DNA of 64,000 nucleotides from Pseudomonas sp. Bc-h (GCF_002080045.1 NZ_MUIN01000010.1:215516-279515), one strand, 5' to 3'; counted from the stretch's first letter, positions 51,149 to 60,572 are shown. The notes: generated by a model not told the origin, from the sequence alone. Translations and numbers: made by a program.

Positions 51149-51237
51149 TGTGGGAGGGAGCTTGCTCACGAATGCGGGACTCCAGTCACCTCGATGCCGA
51201 CTGATACGACGTCCTCGCGAACAAGCTCCCTCCCTCA
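51149..51237. repeat. REPIN of the TGTGGGAGGGAGCTTGCTC family
   Basis: Inverted arms TGTGGGAGGGAGCTTGCTCA and GCGAACAAGCTCCCTCCC surround a spacer. A sister copy lies at 57376-57464. It sits in the divergent gap between nadK and the DUF1853 gene. Confidence 0.88.
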
Positions 51238-51309
51238 GGGTTACGTACATATCCCTGAGAGAACGCGCGTATCAGTGCCGGCGCTTCGATCTCTCGCTAT
51301 TCTCCCTTG

Positions 51310-52296
51310 ATGACTCCATTTCCCACCTTATCCGCTCTGCTCCACGACCTGCGCACGCCACAGGTGCGCGATCTGGCGTGGGTTGTCTTGTCGCCGCCGA
51401 TGCTGGCGGTTACCGACTGGCCGCAGCGTCATCCGTTGAGCGGCAGCGACTGGGTGCAGCATCCCGAAGCGTTCGAGGGTTTCCTGCGCGGCCTGGATCA
51501 AGACAGCAGCGCCCTCGCCGACTGGCTGTCGAGAAGCTCGATACGCCGTTTGGGCCTGTATTACGAACGTCTGTGGCAATTTGCGATTCAGCACGCGCCG
51601 GGAGTGGAGATGATCGCCGCCAACCTGCCGATCCGCGCTGAAGGCCGCACATTGGGCGAACTCGATATGCTGCTGCGAGACAGCGACGGAATTCATCACG
51701 TCGAACTGGCGATGAAGCTCTATCTCGGGCCTCAGGACGCAGATGGTCAGGACCCTGCAAACTGGCTGGGGCCTGGCAGCCATGATCGGCTCGGCTTGAA
51801 ACTCGCTCATCTCAGCCAGCACCAATTGCCTATTTCCGCGCGGGAGGAAAGCCGTCAGGCATTGGCCGCACTCGGCATCGAAACGTTGAGTGCCGAGCTA
51901 TGGCTGGGCGGTTACCTGTTCTATCCCTGGCCTGGCGCATCAACCCCGCCGCAGGGCGCTCATCATGGACATCTGCGCGGGCAGTGGCTGCATCAAAAGG
52001 ATTGGCCCGCGTTCGCCGCGCAGCATCCGCAGGCGCGCTGGCAATCACTGCCGCGTCACGCCTGGCTCGCCCCGGCACGCTGTGACGAGGCCTGGAGTGT
52101 CGAGCAGTTCGAGGACTGGCTGAGCGAGCTCGACCCAATGGCCCAGGCACAGCTACTGGTTCGCCTCAGCGAAACACCCGAAGGGCATTGGGAAGAAGCG
52201 CAGCGGCTGTTTCTGGTCTCGGATGCGTGGCCGGTCTCGCCCGACACCGACGTGATGACAGATCCCAAGCCCTCCGGCACACCCTTGTCTTTGTAG
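51310..52296 (+). CDS. DUF1853 family protein
   Basis: The 328-residue soluble protein (MTPFPTLSALLHDLRTPQVR at the start) matches DUF1853. A GRTLGELDMLLRD segment followed by HHVELAMKLYLG (near 117-140) has the strand arrangement of PD-(D/E)xK nuclease folds, although E-x3-K replaces E-x-K; a nuclease role is inference. The last codon and stop lie within a REP arm at 52292-52316. Confidence 0.8.
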   Translation: MTPFPTLSALLHDLRTPQVRDLAWVVLSPPMLAVTDWPQRHPLSGSDWVQHPEAFEGFLRGLDQDSSALADWLSRSSIRRLGLYYERLWQFAIQHAPGVEMIAANLPIRAEGRTLGELDMLLRDSDGIHHVELAMKLYLGPQDADGQDPANWLGPGSHDRLGLKLAHLSQHQLPISAREESRQALAALGIETLSAELWLGGYLFYPWPGASTPPQGAHHGHLRGQWLHQKDWPAFAAQHPQARWQSLPRHAWLAPARCDEAWSVEQFEDWLSELDPMAQAQLLVRLSETPEGHWEEAQRLFLVSDAWPVSPDTDVMTDPKPSGTPLSL

Positions 52297-52316
52297 CAGC
52301 CCGGCTTGCCGGCGGG
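52292..52316 (+). repeat. Single REP arm
   Basis: TGTAGCAGCCCGGCTTGCCG continuing into GCGGG is one half of the REPIN family seen at 2442-2505 and 63273-63344. It fills the gap between the convergent DUF1853 and arsB genes and supplies the TAG stop of the former. Confidence 0.8.
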
Positions 52317-52317
52317 G

Positions 52318-53601
52318 TTACACACTCAGCCGCAGCACCAGCGCCGCCAGCGTGATCAATAGCACCGGCAGGGTCAGCACGATGCCCACCCGGAAGTAAT
52401 AACCCCAGCCGATACTCACGCCCTTGCGCGCCAGCACATGCAGCCAGAGCAACGTCGCCAGGCTGCCGATAGGGGTGATTTTCGGCCCCAGATCGCTGCC
52501 GATGACGTTGGCGTAAATCATCGCCTCTTGAAGCGGGCCGTGTGCCTGACTGGCGTCGATGGACAGCAACCCGATCAGCACGGTCGGCAGGTTGTTCATC
52601 ACCGAAGACAGCAACGCGGTGAGCACGCCCGTCCCCATCGCCGCACCCCACAGGCCGTGCTCGGCAAAACGGTCGAGCCATCCCGCCAGATACGTTGTCA
52701 GGCCCTCGTTGCGCAGGCCGTAAACCACCAGGTACATCCCCAGCGAGAAAATCACGATCTGCCACGGCGCCTCTTTCATCACCTTGCGCGTCGATATCCG
52801 GTGGCCTTTGGCGGCGATACCCAGCAGGATCGCCGCGCATACCGCGGAGATCGCACTGATGGGAATCCCCAGCGGCTCCAGCGCAAAACAGCCCACGAGC
52901 AAGATCACCAACACCCACCAGCCGGCGATGAACGTGGCGCGGTCATGAATGGCCGACGCTGGCTCGGCCAGTTGCGTGGCGTCGAAGGTCTTGGGGATGT
53001 CGCGGCGGAAGAACAGCATCAACACCGCGAGCGTCGCTGCCACGCTGACCAGATTGACCGGCACCATCACCGAGGCGTAGCGGTTGAAACCGATGCCGAA
53101 GTAGTCGGCCGACACAATGTTGACCAGATTCGACACCACCAGCGGCAGGCTCGCGGTGTCGGCGATGAAGCCTGCGGCCATGACGAACGCCAGTGTGGTT
53201 GCCGGGGAGAAGCGCAGCGCCAGCAGCATCGACATCACGATAGGCGTGAGGATCAACGCCGCACCATCGTTGGCGAACAGCGCCGAGACCAGCGCCCCGA
53301 GCAGCACGATGAACGCGAACAGCCAGCGCCCCCGGCCCTTGCCCCAGCGCGCCACATGCAGCGCGGCCCAATTGAAGAAGCCGGCTTCATCCAGCAACAG
53401 GCTGATGATGATCAGCGCGATGAAAGTGCCGGTGGCGTTCCAGATGATGTGCCACACCTGCGGGATGTCGGTCAGATGCACCACGCCGAACAGCAACGCC
53501 AGCACGGCGCCGAAGGTTGCGCTCCAGCCAACGCCCAGACCTTTCGGTTGCCAGATGACCAGCGTGATGGTGACCAGAAAGATCAGAGCGGCAGTCAGCA
53601 T
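52318..53601 (-). CDS. arsB: Arsenite efflux permease ArsB
   Basis: ArsB extrudes arsenite and antimonite across the inner membrane. The 427-residue protein has about 12 helices and runs co-linear with E. coli ArsB as I remember it: IWQPKGLGVGWSATFGAVLA near 16-35, LFANDGAALILTPIVMSMLL near 112-131, IADTASLPLVVSNLVNIVSA, and PWQIVIFSLGMYLVVYGLRN near 280-299. The ATG shares a base with the stop of the MFS gene upstream. No arsR, arsC or arsH is in the window, so control must differ from usual ars operons. Confidence 0.93.
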   Translation of the reverse strand: MLTAALIFLVTITLVIWQPKGLGVGWSATFGAVLALLFGVVHLTDIPQVWHIIWNATGTFIALIIISLLLDEAGFFNWAALHVARWGKGRGRWLFAFIVLLGALVSALFANDGAALILTPIVMSMLLALRFSPATTLAFVMAAGFIADTASLPLVVSNLVNIVSADYFGIGFNRYASVMVPVNLVSVAATLAVLMLFFRRDIPKTFDATQLAEPASAIHDRATFIAGWWVLVILLVGCFALEPLGIPISAISAVCAAILLGIAAKGHRISTRKVMKEAPWQIVIFSLGMYLVVYGLRNEGLTTYLAGWLDRFAEHGLWGAAMGTGVLTALLSSVMNNLPTVLIGLLSIDASQAHGPLQEAMIYANVIGSDLGPKITPIGSLATLLWLHVLARKGVSIGWGYYFRVGIVLTLPVLLITLAALVLRLSV

Positions 53602-54815
53602 CAGCGTTTGGTTCTCGGGAGCAGGATGGCGAGGATGCCAAGCAACGGCAGGAATGAGCACAGCGTGTAGACATACACAATGCCGTGAAGATCCGCGAGG
53701 TGCCCCAACAATGCCGCGCCGATGCCGCCGAAGCCGAACATCAGGCCGAAGAAGATGCCTGCGATCATGCCGACGTTGCCTGGCACCAGTTCCTGGGCGT
53801 AGACCACGATGGCCGAAAACGCCGATGCCAGAATGAAACCGATGATCACGCTGAGCACGCTGGTCCAGAACAGGTCGGCGTATGGCAATGCGATGGTGAA
53901 CGGCGCAACGCCGAGGATCGAGAACCAGATCACCGCCTTACGACCGATCCTGTCGCCAATCGGACCACCGAAGAAGGTCCCCGCTGCCACTGCGGCCAGG
54001 AACATGAACAGGTGCAACTGCGAACTGGCGACCGTCAGCTGGAACTTGTCGATCAGGAAGAAGGTGAAGTAGCTGGTGAAACTGGCCATGTAGAAATATT
54101 TGGAGAACACCAGCAGAGCCAGCACCACCAGCGCGCTGGTCACTCGCCCTTTCGACAGGCCGTGGGTCGCCGCCTGACCAGCCTTGAGTTTGAACAGTGT
54201 CAGGTGGGTCTTGTACCAGCGGCTGATGGCGTAGAGCAGGCCGACCGAGAACAGTGCGATGAGACCGAAATAGGCGATATGTCCCTGCCCGAACGGGATG
54301 ATGATCGCTGCCGCCAGCAAAGGCCCGATCGCCGAGCCGCTATTGCCGCCGACCTGAAAGCTCGACTGTGCCAGCCCGAAACGCCCGCCGGAGGCCAGAC
54401 GGGCAATGCGCGAGGCTTCAGGGTGAAAGGTCGACGAACCTACACCGATCAGGCCCGCCGCCAGCAGAATCAGCGGGAAACTGCCTACCGTGGCAAGCAT
54501 CAATACCCCCGCCAGAATGCACAGCGATCCCACCGGCAGCACCAGCGGATTCGGATGCCGGTCGGTGTAGTAACCCACCCAGGGTTGCAGCAGCGATGCC
54601 GTCACCTGAAAGGTCAGCGTGATCAGACCGACCTGGGTGAAGCTCAAGCCATACGTGGCTTTAAGCATCGGATAGATCGACGGCAGGATTGACTGGATCA
54701 GGTCATTGAGCAGATGCGCCAGCGCCACTGCACCAATGATGCGCATGACCAGCGGGCTGGATTGAGGGATCGCGGTAGTCGCGGTCGAGGGGCTGGAGAC
54801 GGCCATCGGGTTCAT
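53601..54815 (-). CDS. MFS transporter, fosmidomycin-resistance (Fsr) type
   Basis: From the ATG at 54815 the protein has 404 residues and 12 predicted helices. AVALAHLLNDLIQSILPSIY near 34-53 and GVGSSTFHPEASRIA near 125-139 are marks of the Fsr subfamily. A nearby in-frame ATG at 54806 is an alternative start; neither has a strong ribosome site. It overlaps arsB by one base, so both are expressed together. Substrate is unproven. Confidence 0.85.
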   Translation of the reverse strand: MNPMAVSSPSTATTAIPQSSPLVMRIIGAVALAHLLNDLIQSILPSIYPMLKATYGLSFTQVGLITLTFQVTASLLQPWVGYYTDRHPNPLVLPVGSLCILAGVLMLATVGSFPLILLAAGLIGVGSSTFHPEASRIARLASGGRFGLAQSSFQVGGNSGSAIGPLLAAAIIIPFGQGHIAYFGLIALFSVGLLYAISRWYKTHLTLFKLKAGQAATHGLSKGRVTSALVVLALLVFSKYFYMASFTSYFTFFLIDKFQLTVASSQLHLFMFLAAVAAGTFFGGPIGDRIGRKAVIWFSILGVAPFTIALPYADLFWTSVLSVIIGFILASAFSAIVVYAQELVPGNVGMIAGIFFGLMFGFGGIGAALLGHLADLHGIVYVYTLCSFLPLLGILAILLPRTKR

Positions 54816-54905
54816 CCATCGAACGATTGATGTGCCGCCCGCTAGATGTTTACAAAAGATGTCAGCGGCACAAGGGGCCGCCAATGTGCCATTTTTTGGG
54901 GCGGT

Positions 54906-54932
54906 GGTGCCATGTTTTGTTGCAATGGCACC
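54906..54932. promoter_or_regulatory. Dyad upstream of the fsr-arsB pair
   Basis: GGTGCCAT (54906-54913) and ATGGCACC (54925-54932) are perfect 8-base inverted repeats with an 11-base AT-rich spacer, about 90 bases before the fsr start. Another GTGCCAT half-site lies at 54886-54892. It has the form of an operator. Confidence 0.5.
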
Positions 54933-54945
54933 CCGCCACGTTGTA

Positions 54946-56286
54946 TCAAGCAGCTGGTTGCAGCGCCGGGCGTCGGCCCAGCGACCCATCCACGTCATGC
55001 AGCGACACCTTGGACGTCTCCGGCAACGCCAGTCCGCCGATCAGCCCCAGCGCTGCAATCACGATCAGGTAAAACGCCGGGGCCAGATTGCTGCCGGTGA
55101 GGCCAATCAGCCAAGTTGCCATCAACGGCGCAGTTCCGCCAAAAATGGTGTAGGCCATGTTGTAGGTGATCGCTGAAGCGGTGTAACGCGTGCGCGTAGG
55201 AAAGGTTTCCGACAACAAGGCCGCAGTGACCACATTGCACAGGACTGCGCCCGTCGCGAGCAACAACACACCGACCATCGAACCTGCGAACGAGCCGGAA
55301 CTTGCCATCAGGAACGACGGATACACCATTACCGCCAGCAGGACACAGGCGGTGACAACTGTCGCCCGACGCCCAACCTTGTCGGAAAACGCCCCCGCCA
55401 CCGGGCACATTACCGCCGCGAACAGCAGGGCGAGCAACGACACCAGCAACGCTGTCGCACGGCTCAAGCCGCCCGCCACCTGCAAGTAGGTCGCGAAGTA
55501 AGTGGTGAACATGTAGAACGACAGCGCGGTCAGCGAAATGAACGCGCCCAGTGCGCAGATCGCCGCACCGTGGTTACGCAGGGTTTCCTTGAGCGGCGAA
55601 TGGGCCACTGCATGTTCCTCGGCGACCGCCTGAAACGCCGGGGTTTCATCCATTTTCCAGCGCAGGTACAAACCGACCAGCCCCAAGGGCGCGGCGACCA
55701 GAAACGGCAGGCGCCACCCCCAGCTGCTCATGGCCTCGGTGGACAACGAAGCCTCCAGCGCATAGGCGAAGATCGCGGCAGCTGCGAACGCGGCGAATGT
55801 CGACACCGGTACGAAACTGCCGTACCAGGCCCGCTTACCCCGCGGCGCATGCTCCATCAAATAGGCGCAGGCGCCAGCGTATTCGCCCCCGGCCGAAAAG
55901 CCTTGGGCGCATCGGATGATGGTCAGCAGGATCGGCGCCGTCACGCCAATGGCCGCATAGGTCGGCAACAGACCGATGATGGTAGTGGCCCCGGCCATCA
56001 ACAAAATGGTGAACGCCAGGGTGCGCTTGCGGCCGATCTTGTCGCCAAGCATGCCGAAGAACAGCCCGCCCAGAGGACGAAACGCGAAGGCCACCGCGAA
56101 CACCGCGAAGGTTTTCAACAACGCCGCACTGGCATCGCCACTAGGGAAGAATTGCTGGGCAATAGTGGTGGCGAGAAAGCCGTAGACCGCGAAGTCGAAC
56201 CATTCGACAAAATTGCCGATACCGGCCGCAACGATGACTTTTCTCAAAGTGGCAGGATCGACCTGCTCAATGGCTGGAGTGGTCAT
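54946..56286 (-). CDS. MFS transporter, metabolite:H+ symporter (MHS) family
   Basis: The 446-residue protein has 12 helices and MHS (ProP/KgtP-like) signatures: GIGNFVEWFDFAVYGFLAT near 22-40, FRPLGGLFFGMLGDKIGRKR near 69-88, and RCAQGFSAGGEYAGA near 125-139. GAGG is 5 bases before the ATG. Members import organic acids, betaine or proline with protons; the substrate is unknown here. It is 130 bases upstream of the fsr gene. Confidence 0.9.
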   Translation of the reverse strand: MTTPAIEQVDPATLRKVIVAAGIGNFVEWFDFAVYGFLATTIAQQFFPSGDASAALLKTFAVFAVAFAFRPLGGLFFGMLGDKIGRKRTLAFTILLMAGATTIIGLLPTYAAIGVTAPILLTIIRCAQGFSAGGEYAGACAYLMEHAPRGKRAWYGSFVPVSTFAAFAAAAIFAYALEASLSTEAMSSWGWRLPFLVAAPLGLVGLYLRWKMDETPAFQAVAEEHAVAHSPLKETLRNHGAAICALGAFISLTALSFYMFTTYFATYLQVAGGLSRATALLVSLLALLFAAVMCPVAGAFSDKVGRRATVVTACVLLAVMVYPSFLMASSGSFAGSMVGVLLLATGAVLCNVVTAALLSETFPTRTRYTASAITYNMAYTIFGGTAPLMATWLIGLTGSNLAPAFYLIVIAALGLIGGLALPETSKVSLHDVDGSLGRRPALQPAA

Positions 56287-56420
56287 GCAAACCTCGGCGC
56301 GTATGAAAGATCCGATTATCGGTACAGCGCCTGAGCCGCCTTACTCCAGAAGTGTCGTCGACATACTCAGGACCGACCTGTCGAGGTGTCTGTTGCGCAG
56401 GATTCGTGCCAAGGGGGGCA

Positions 56421-57314
56421 TCATGACGTCATGGCGCGCTTGCCCTGCAGCCCACCGGTGTGCACGAAGATCAATCGCGAACCTTCCGCGACATGCCTCG
56501 CTTCGACGGCCTGCCGCAGCGCCAGCAACGCCTTGCCGGTGTAGAGCGGCTCAAACGGGACACCACTCTGACGTTCACAATCGGCGATGAATTCGAGCAA
56601 CTGAGGATCGGTTTTGGCGAACCCTGCGCGACTGGCTTCGATCAACCTGTAGCGCCGGGACTGCTCAGGGCCAAGAATGGCCTGAACGTTCTCCGCAACC
56701 CCGTGATCCCCCGGCACGGCCATCGCGCCATGCACGGTGCGCCCTCCCGACTCCGCCAGTACCAGGCCCGCCAACGTGGTCCCGGTGCCGCACGCCAGCC
56801 ACCAACCGTCGTAATCGTCCCATCCGAGGTTGCCGAGCTGACTGCGCGCCTGCGTCACGATTTCTGCACAACCCAACGCCCCATCCCGCCCACCTCCACC
56901 CTCGGGAATCGGGTACAGCTGTGGATAACACTCACGCCAGGACAACCAGAAGTCTGGCTCATGCCGAGCGCGATAGCCGGCGTAACCCAGCCAGTGCAGT
57001 TCCATCCCGAAAGCTTGCAGATCCAGCACCGTAGGGGTTTCGACAGGATGCCCGCGCAACAACCCGACGGTTGAAAAACCAAATCGCTTGCCCGCTGCGG
57101 CAAGGGCATGCAGGTGATTGGAATGCGCACCGCCAAGACTGATCACGCCTTGAGCCCCGGCCTGTTCGGCAGCCCTTAGATGGTGATTGAGCTTGAACCA
57201 TTTGTTGCCGCTGATGAGCGGGTCGATCAGGTCCAGACGCAGGATGGCGACGTCGATGCGGGACTGACGGAGCCAGTCGAGATTGAGGGGTTGCAGTGGG
57301 GCTTGAAGCAGCAT
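56421..57314 (-). CDS. PLP-dependent enzyme of the ACC deaminase / D-cysteine desulfhydrase family
   Basis: The 297-residue protein carries the PLP lysine region ISGNKWFKLNHHL near 33-45 and the GGAHSNHLHALAAAGKRFGF block near 62-81, both typical of this fold-type II family. A C-terminal FVHTGGLQGKRA is also a signature. True ACC deaminases are longer (about 338 residues); a D-cysteine desulfhydrase-like activity is more likely. The start at 57314 avoids a longer frame that would run into the REPIN. Confidence 0.85.
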   Translation of the reverse strand: MLLQAPLQPLNLDWLRQSRIDVAILRLDLIDPLISGNKWFKLNHHLRAAEQAGAQGVISLGGAHSNHLHALAAAGKRFGFSTVGLLRGHPVETPTVLDLQAFGMELHWLGYAGYRARHEPDFWLSWRECYPQLYPIPEGGGGRDGALGCAEIVTQARSQLGNLGWDDYDGWWLACGTGTTLAGLVLAESGGRTVHGAMAVPGDHGVAENVQAILGPEQSRRYRLIEASRAGFAKTDPQLLEFIADCERQSGVPFEPLYTGKALLALRQAVEARHVAEGSRLIFVHTGGLQGKRAMTS

Positions 57315-57375
57315 GGCGTCGTACGAGAAACAAAGAAGAGGAAGTTTACCCTGCCCGGCTGGTCGACGTGGAATC

Positions 57376-57464
57376 TGTGGGAGAGAGCTTGCTCGCGAAA
57401 GCATCCTTCCAGACGCTTGCAGGGTGACTGATCCGGCACCTTCGCGAGCAAGCTCCCTCCCACA
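57376..57464. repeat. REPIN of the TGTGGGAG..GAGCTTGCTC family
   Basis: Arms TGTGGGAGAGAGCTTGCTCG and TTCGCGAGCAAGCTCCCTCC plus CACA flank a 40-base spacer. The better preserved of the two copies in the window. Confidence 0.9.
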
Positions 57465-57509
57465 TTGGATTTCATTGCCTGCCCTATCCCGGCCAGGCCA
57501 TTACACCGC

Positions 57510-59549
57510 TTACAACTGCGCCGCCAACCGCGAACCCTGATTGATTGCGCGCTTGGCATCGAGTTCGGCCGCAACGTCGGCGCCGCCGATCAGATGCACG
57601 CTCTGCCCTGCCGCCTGCAACCCGTCGTACAGCTCTCGCAGCGGATCCTGGCCTGCGCAGATCACCACGTTGTCCACGGGCAGCAGTTTCTCTTCGCCTT
57701 CGGCGCCGATACGAATATGCAAACCAGCGTCGTCAATCTTCAGGTACTCAACGCTGTTGAGCATCTGCACCTGTTTGTTTTTCAGCCCCGTGCGGTGAAT
57801 CCAGCCGGTGGTCTTGCCCAGGCCGTCACCGACCTTGGAGGTCTTGCGCTGCAGCAGGAACACCTGACGCGCCGGTGCATGTGGATGCGGCTTGATCCCC
57901 GCGACACCGCCGCGGGCCGACAACGCACCATCGATGCCCCACTCTTCCCAGAACGCATCGCGGTCCAGGCTGGTAGAAACGCCCTGATGCACGAGGAATT
58001 CGGAGACGTCAAAACCGATGCCGCCCGCGCCAATCACAGCCACCGACTTGCCAACCGGTTTGCGCGCAAGGATCACGTCCAGATAGCTCAGTACCTTGGC
58101 ATTGTCGACGCCCGGGATCGCTGGCGTCCGTGGCGCGATGCCGGTCGCCAGAATCACTTCGTCATAACCCTTGCCTAGCAGATCGTCGACCGAGACACGG
58201 GTGTTCAAACGCACATCGACGCCGGTGGTCTGCAATTTGCGACCGAAATAACGCAGCGTCTCGAAGAACTCTTCCTTGCCCGGAATGCGCTTGGCGATGT
58301 TGAACTGCCCACCAATTTCGCTCGCCGAATCGAACAGCGTGACCTCATGCCCGCGCTCTGCAGCGACCGTGGCCGCTGCCAACCCCGCAGGCCCGGCACC
58401 GATCACGGCGATTTTCTTGATCTGCTTGACCGGCAGGTAATTGAGTTCGGTTTCATGGCAGGCGCGCGGGTTGACCAGGCAACTGGTGAGCTTGCCGCCG
58501 AAGGTGTGATCCAGGCAGGCCTGGTTGCAGCCGATGCAGGTGTTGATTTCATCGCCACGACCGGCTGCGGCCTTGTTGACGAAATCGGCGTCGGCCAGGA
58601 ACGGACGCGCCATGGACACCATGTCCGCATCGCCTTCGGCCAGAACCTGCTCGGCCACTTCCGGGGTGTTGATACGGTTGGTGGTGATCAGCGGGATCGA
58701 CACCGAGCCGCGCATCTTCGCCGTGACCTTGGCGAACGCTGCACGAGGAACCTTGGTGGCGATGGTCGGGATGCGCGCCTCGTGCCAACCAATCCCGGTG
58801 TTGATCAGCGTCGCGCCGGCCTGCTCGATGGCCTTGGCCAGTTGCACCACTTCTTCCCAGGTGCTGCCGCCCTCGATCAGGTCGAGCATCGACAAGCGAT
58901 AAATGATGATGAAATTTGCGCCTACCGCCTCACGCACACGGCGCACGATTTCCACCGGCAGACGCATGCGATTCTCGTAGCTGCCGCCCCAACGATCGGT
59001 GCGGTGATTGGTGTGGGCGACGAGGAACTGGTTAATGAAATACCCTTCCGAACCCATGACTTCAACGCCGTCGTATTCGGCGGTCTGGGCCAGGGTCGCG
59101 CACGTGACGAAATCCTGAATCTGCTTCTCGATGCCCTCCTCGTCCAGCTCCTTGGGCTTGAACGGGTTGATCGGCGCCTGAATCGCGCTCGGTGCCACCT
59201 GCTTGGGGCTGTAGGCGTAACGCCCGGCGTGAAGAATCTGCATGCAGATCTTGCCGCCCGCTTCATGAACCGCCTTGGTGACGATGCGATGATTGTCGGC
59301 TTCTTCGGCGGTGGTCAGTTTGGCCGCGCCGGAATAAACACCGCCTTCAACGTTAGGCGCGATACCCCCGGTGACCATCAGGCCGACGCCGCCATGGGCG
59401 CGCTCAGCAAAGTACGCCGCCATCCGTTCGAAGCCACCCGGCTTCTCTTCGAGGCCCGTGTGCATCGAGCCCATCAGCGTGCGGTTGCGCAGCGTTGTGA
59501 ATCCCAGATCCAGCGGGGCCAGCAAATGCGGGTAGTGAGCGGCGGCCAT
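57510..59549 (-). CDS. fadH: NADPH-dependent 2,4-dienoyl-CoA reductase
   Basis: FadH reduces 2,4-dienoyl-CoA during beta-oxidation of unsaturated fatty acids. The 679-residue protein has an N-terminal FMN TIM barrel of the old yellow enzyme family (to about 340), a [4Fe-4S] motif CIGCNQAC with a fourth Cys in TSCLVNPRAC near 340-360, and FAD and NADPH binding Rossmann folds (AVIGAGPAGLAAATVAAERG near 382 and AVIGAGGIGFDV near 523). The ATG at 59549 has GGAG 6 bases upstream; an ATG four codons earlier is less well placed. Confidence 0.96.
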   Translation of the reverse strand: MAAAHYPHLLAPLDLGFTTLRNRTLMGSMHTGLEEKPGGFERMAAYFAERAHGGVGLMVTGGIAPNVEGGVYSGAAKLTTAEEADNHRIVTKAVHEAGGKICMQILHAGRYAYSPKQVAPSAIQAPINPFKPKELDEEGIEKQIQDFVTCATLAQTAEYDGVEVMGSEGYFINQFLVAHTNHRTDRWGGSYENRMRLPVEIVRRVREAVGANFIIIYRLSMLDLIEGGSTWEEVVQLAKAIEQAGATLINTGIGWHEARIPTIATKVPRAAFAKVTAKMRGSVSIPLITTNRINTPEVAEQVLAEGDADMVSMARPFLADADFVNKAAAGRGDEINTCIGCNQACLDHTFGGKLTSCLVNPRACHETELNYLPVKQIKKIAVIGAGPAGLAAATVAAERGHEVTLFDSASEIGGQFNIAKRIPGKEEFFETLRYFGRKLQTTGVDVRLNTRVSVDDLLGKGYDEVILATGIAPRTPAIPGVDNAKVLSYLDVILARKPVGKSVAVIGAGGIGFDVSEFLVHQGVSTSLDRDAFWEEWGIDGALSARGGVAGIKPHPHAPARQVFLLQRKTSKVGDGLGKTTGWIHRTGLKNKQVQMLNSVEYLKIDDAGLHIRIGAEGEEKLLPVDNVVICAGQDPLRELYDGLQAAGQSVHLIGGADVAAELDAKRAINQGSRLAAQL

Positions 59550-59874
59550 ACGAAACTCCATCAGACATCATCACGAAGGCGCGAGCACTCTCTGGCGCTC
59601 GTCGAATTATTCAGGGACTTGAACTATAGCCCTGTGCATGACGCAGACATTAAACAGCCATTCGGTCACGCTCAATGACCGAAAGTGACAGATTAATGAT
59701 CCGGGTGCTCACACACGTCCGACGCGACACAAAGTCTGGGGGTGCATGAACGCCCTCGGTTCATGTGCCAAAGTTGGCAGGCATTGATCTATTCACATTG
59801 GGTATATGACTGACATCCCTGATTCCAGCTAGTCTGTCGCAGGCCTATCACTTATCCAACAAGAGGACATTCTC
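59550..59874. promoter_or_regulatory. Divergent region between fadH and the peroxiredoxin gene
   Basis: A 325-base gap that must hold both promoters. The prominent feature is the dyad at 59661-59683; a TTGACA-like or TATAAT-like core is not obvious. Confidence 0.45.
59661..59683. promoter_or_regulatory. Perfect dyad TTCGGTCA-N7-TGACCGAA
   Basis: Eight-base inverted half-sites with a 7-base spacer, 112 bases from the fadH start and 192 from the peroxiredoxin start. It could control either or both genes. The regulator is not identifiable from the sequence. Confidence 0.55.
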
Positions 59875-60528
59875 ATGGCATTGCGCATCAACGACCTCGT
59901 CCCAGATTTCAAGGCAGAAACCGATCAGGGCGCTATCTCATTCCATGACTGGATCGGGCAAGGCTGGGCGATTCTGTTTTCTCACCCGAAGGATTTCACC
60001 CCGGTGTGCACCACCGAATTCGGCGCCGTCGCGCAACTCGCGGCTGAATGGGAAAAGCGCGGTACCAAGGTGATCGGCGTGTCGGTCGATGGCGTCGAAG
60101 CCCACCAGAAGTGGAAAGGCGACATCGAAACGTTTGCAGGCGCCAAGGCCGGGTTCCCGATCATTGCCGATGAAAAACTGGACGTTTCCAAGGCGTTCGA
60201 CATGCTGCCGGCTGAAGCGTATCTGCCGGATGGCCGCACCGCGAACGACACCGCCACCGTGCGTTCGGTGTTCATCATCGGCCCGGACAAGAAGCTCAAG
60301 CTGTCCATGACCTACCCAATGTCGGTTGGCCGCAATTTCGCTGAAGTACTGCGCGCCCTCGATGCCCTGCAATTGACCTACAACGTCCCGCTCGCCACCC
60401 CCGCCAACTGGACCGAAGGCCAGGACGTGATCGTCGCCCTGAGCCTCAACGATGATCAGGCGCGTGAGAAGTACGGCAGCATCGACGTCAAACTGCCTTA
60501 TCTGCGCACCACCAAAGCGCCGAAGTAA
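59875..60528 (+). CDS. 1-Cys peroxiredoxin (Prx6/LsfA-like)
   Basis: The 217-residue protein has the peroxidatic motif DFTPVCTTEFG with Cys47-region cysteine as the only conserved Cys, and the long C-terminal extension (TPANWTEGQDVIVALSLND, LPYLRTTKAPK) of Prx6-type enzymes. It reduces peroxides in the cytoplasm. It is monocistronic and divergent from fadH; AAGAGGA lies ahead of its ATG. Confidence 0.93.
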   Translation: MALRINDLVPDFKAETDQGAISFHDWIGQGWAILFSHPKDFTPVCTTEFGAVAQLAAEWEKRGTKVIGVSVDGVEAHQKWKGDIETFAGAKAGFPIIADEKLDVSKAFDMLPAEAYLPDGRTANDTATVRSVFIIGPDKKLKLSMTYPMSVGRNFAEVLRALDALQLTYNVPLATPANWTEGQDVIVALSLNDDQAREKYGSIDVKLPYLRTTKAPK

Positions 60529-60541
60529 CGCCCGATGAGCA

Positions 60542-60572
60542 ACGCCTGCGCTGCCGGCTCGGCCGCAGGCGT
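60542..60572 (+). terminator. Hairpin after the peroxiredoxin gene
   Basis: ACGCCTGCG and CGCAGGCGT are perfect 9-base arms just past the stop codon. No T run follows, so termination is only likely. Confidence 0.45.

Noticed and set aside
57376..57464. Extended start of the PLP enzyme gene through the REPIN
   Set aside because: The extension codes for REPIN sequence, and the internal ATG at 57314 gives the family's usual N-terminus.
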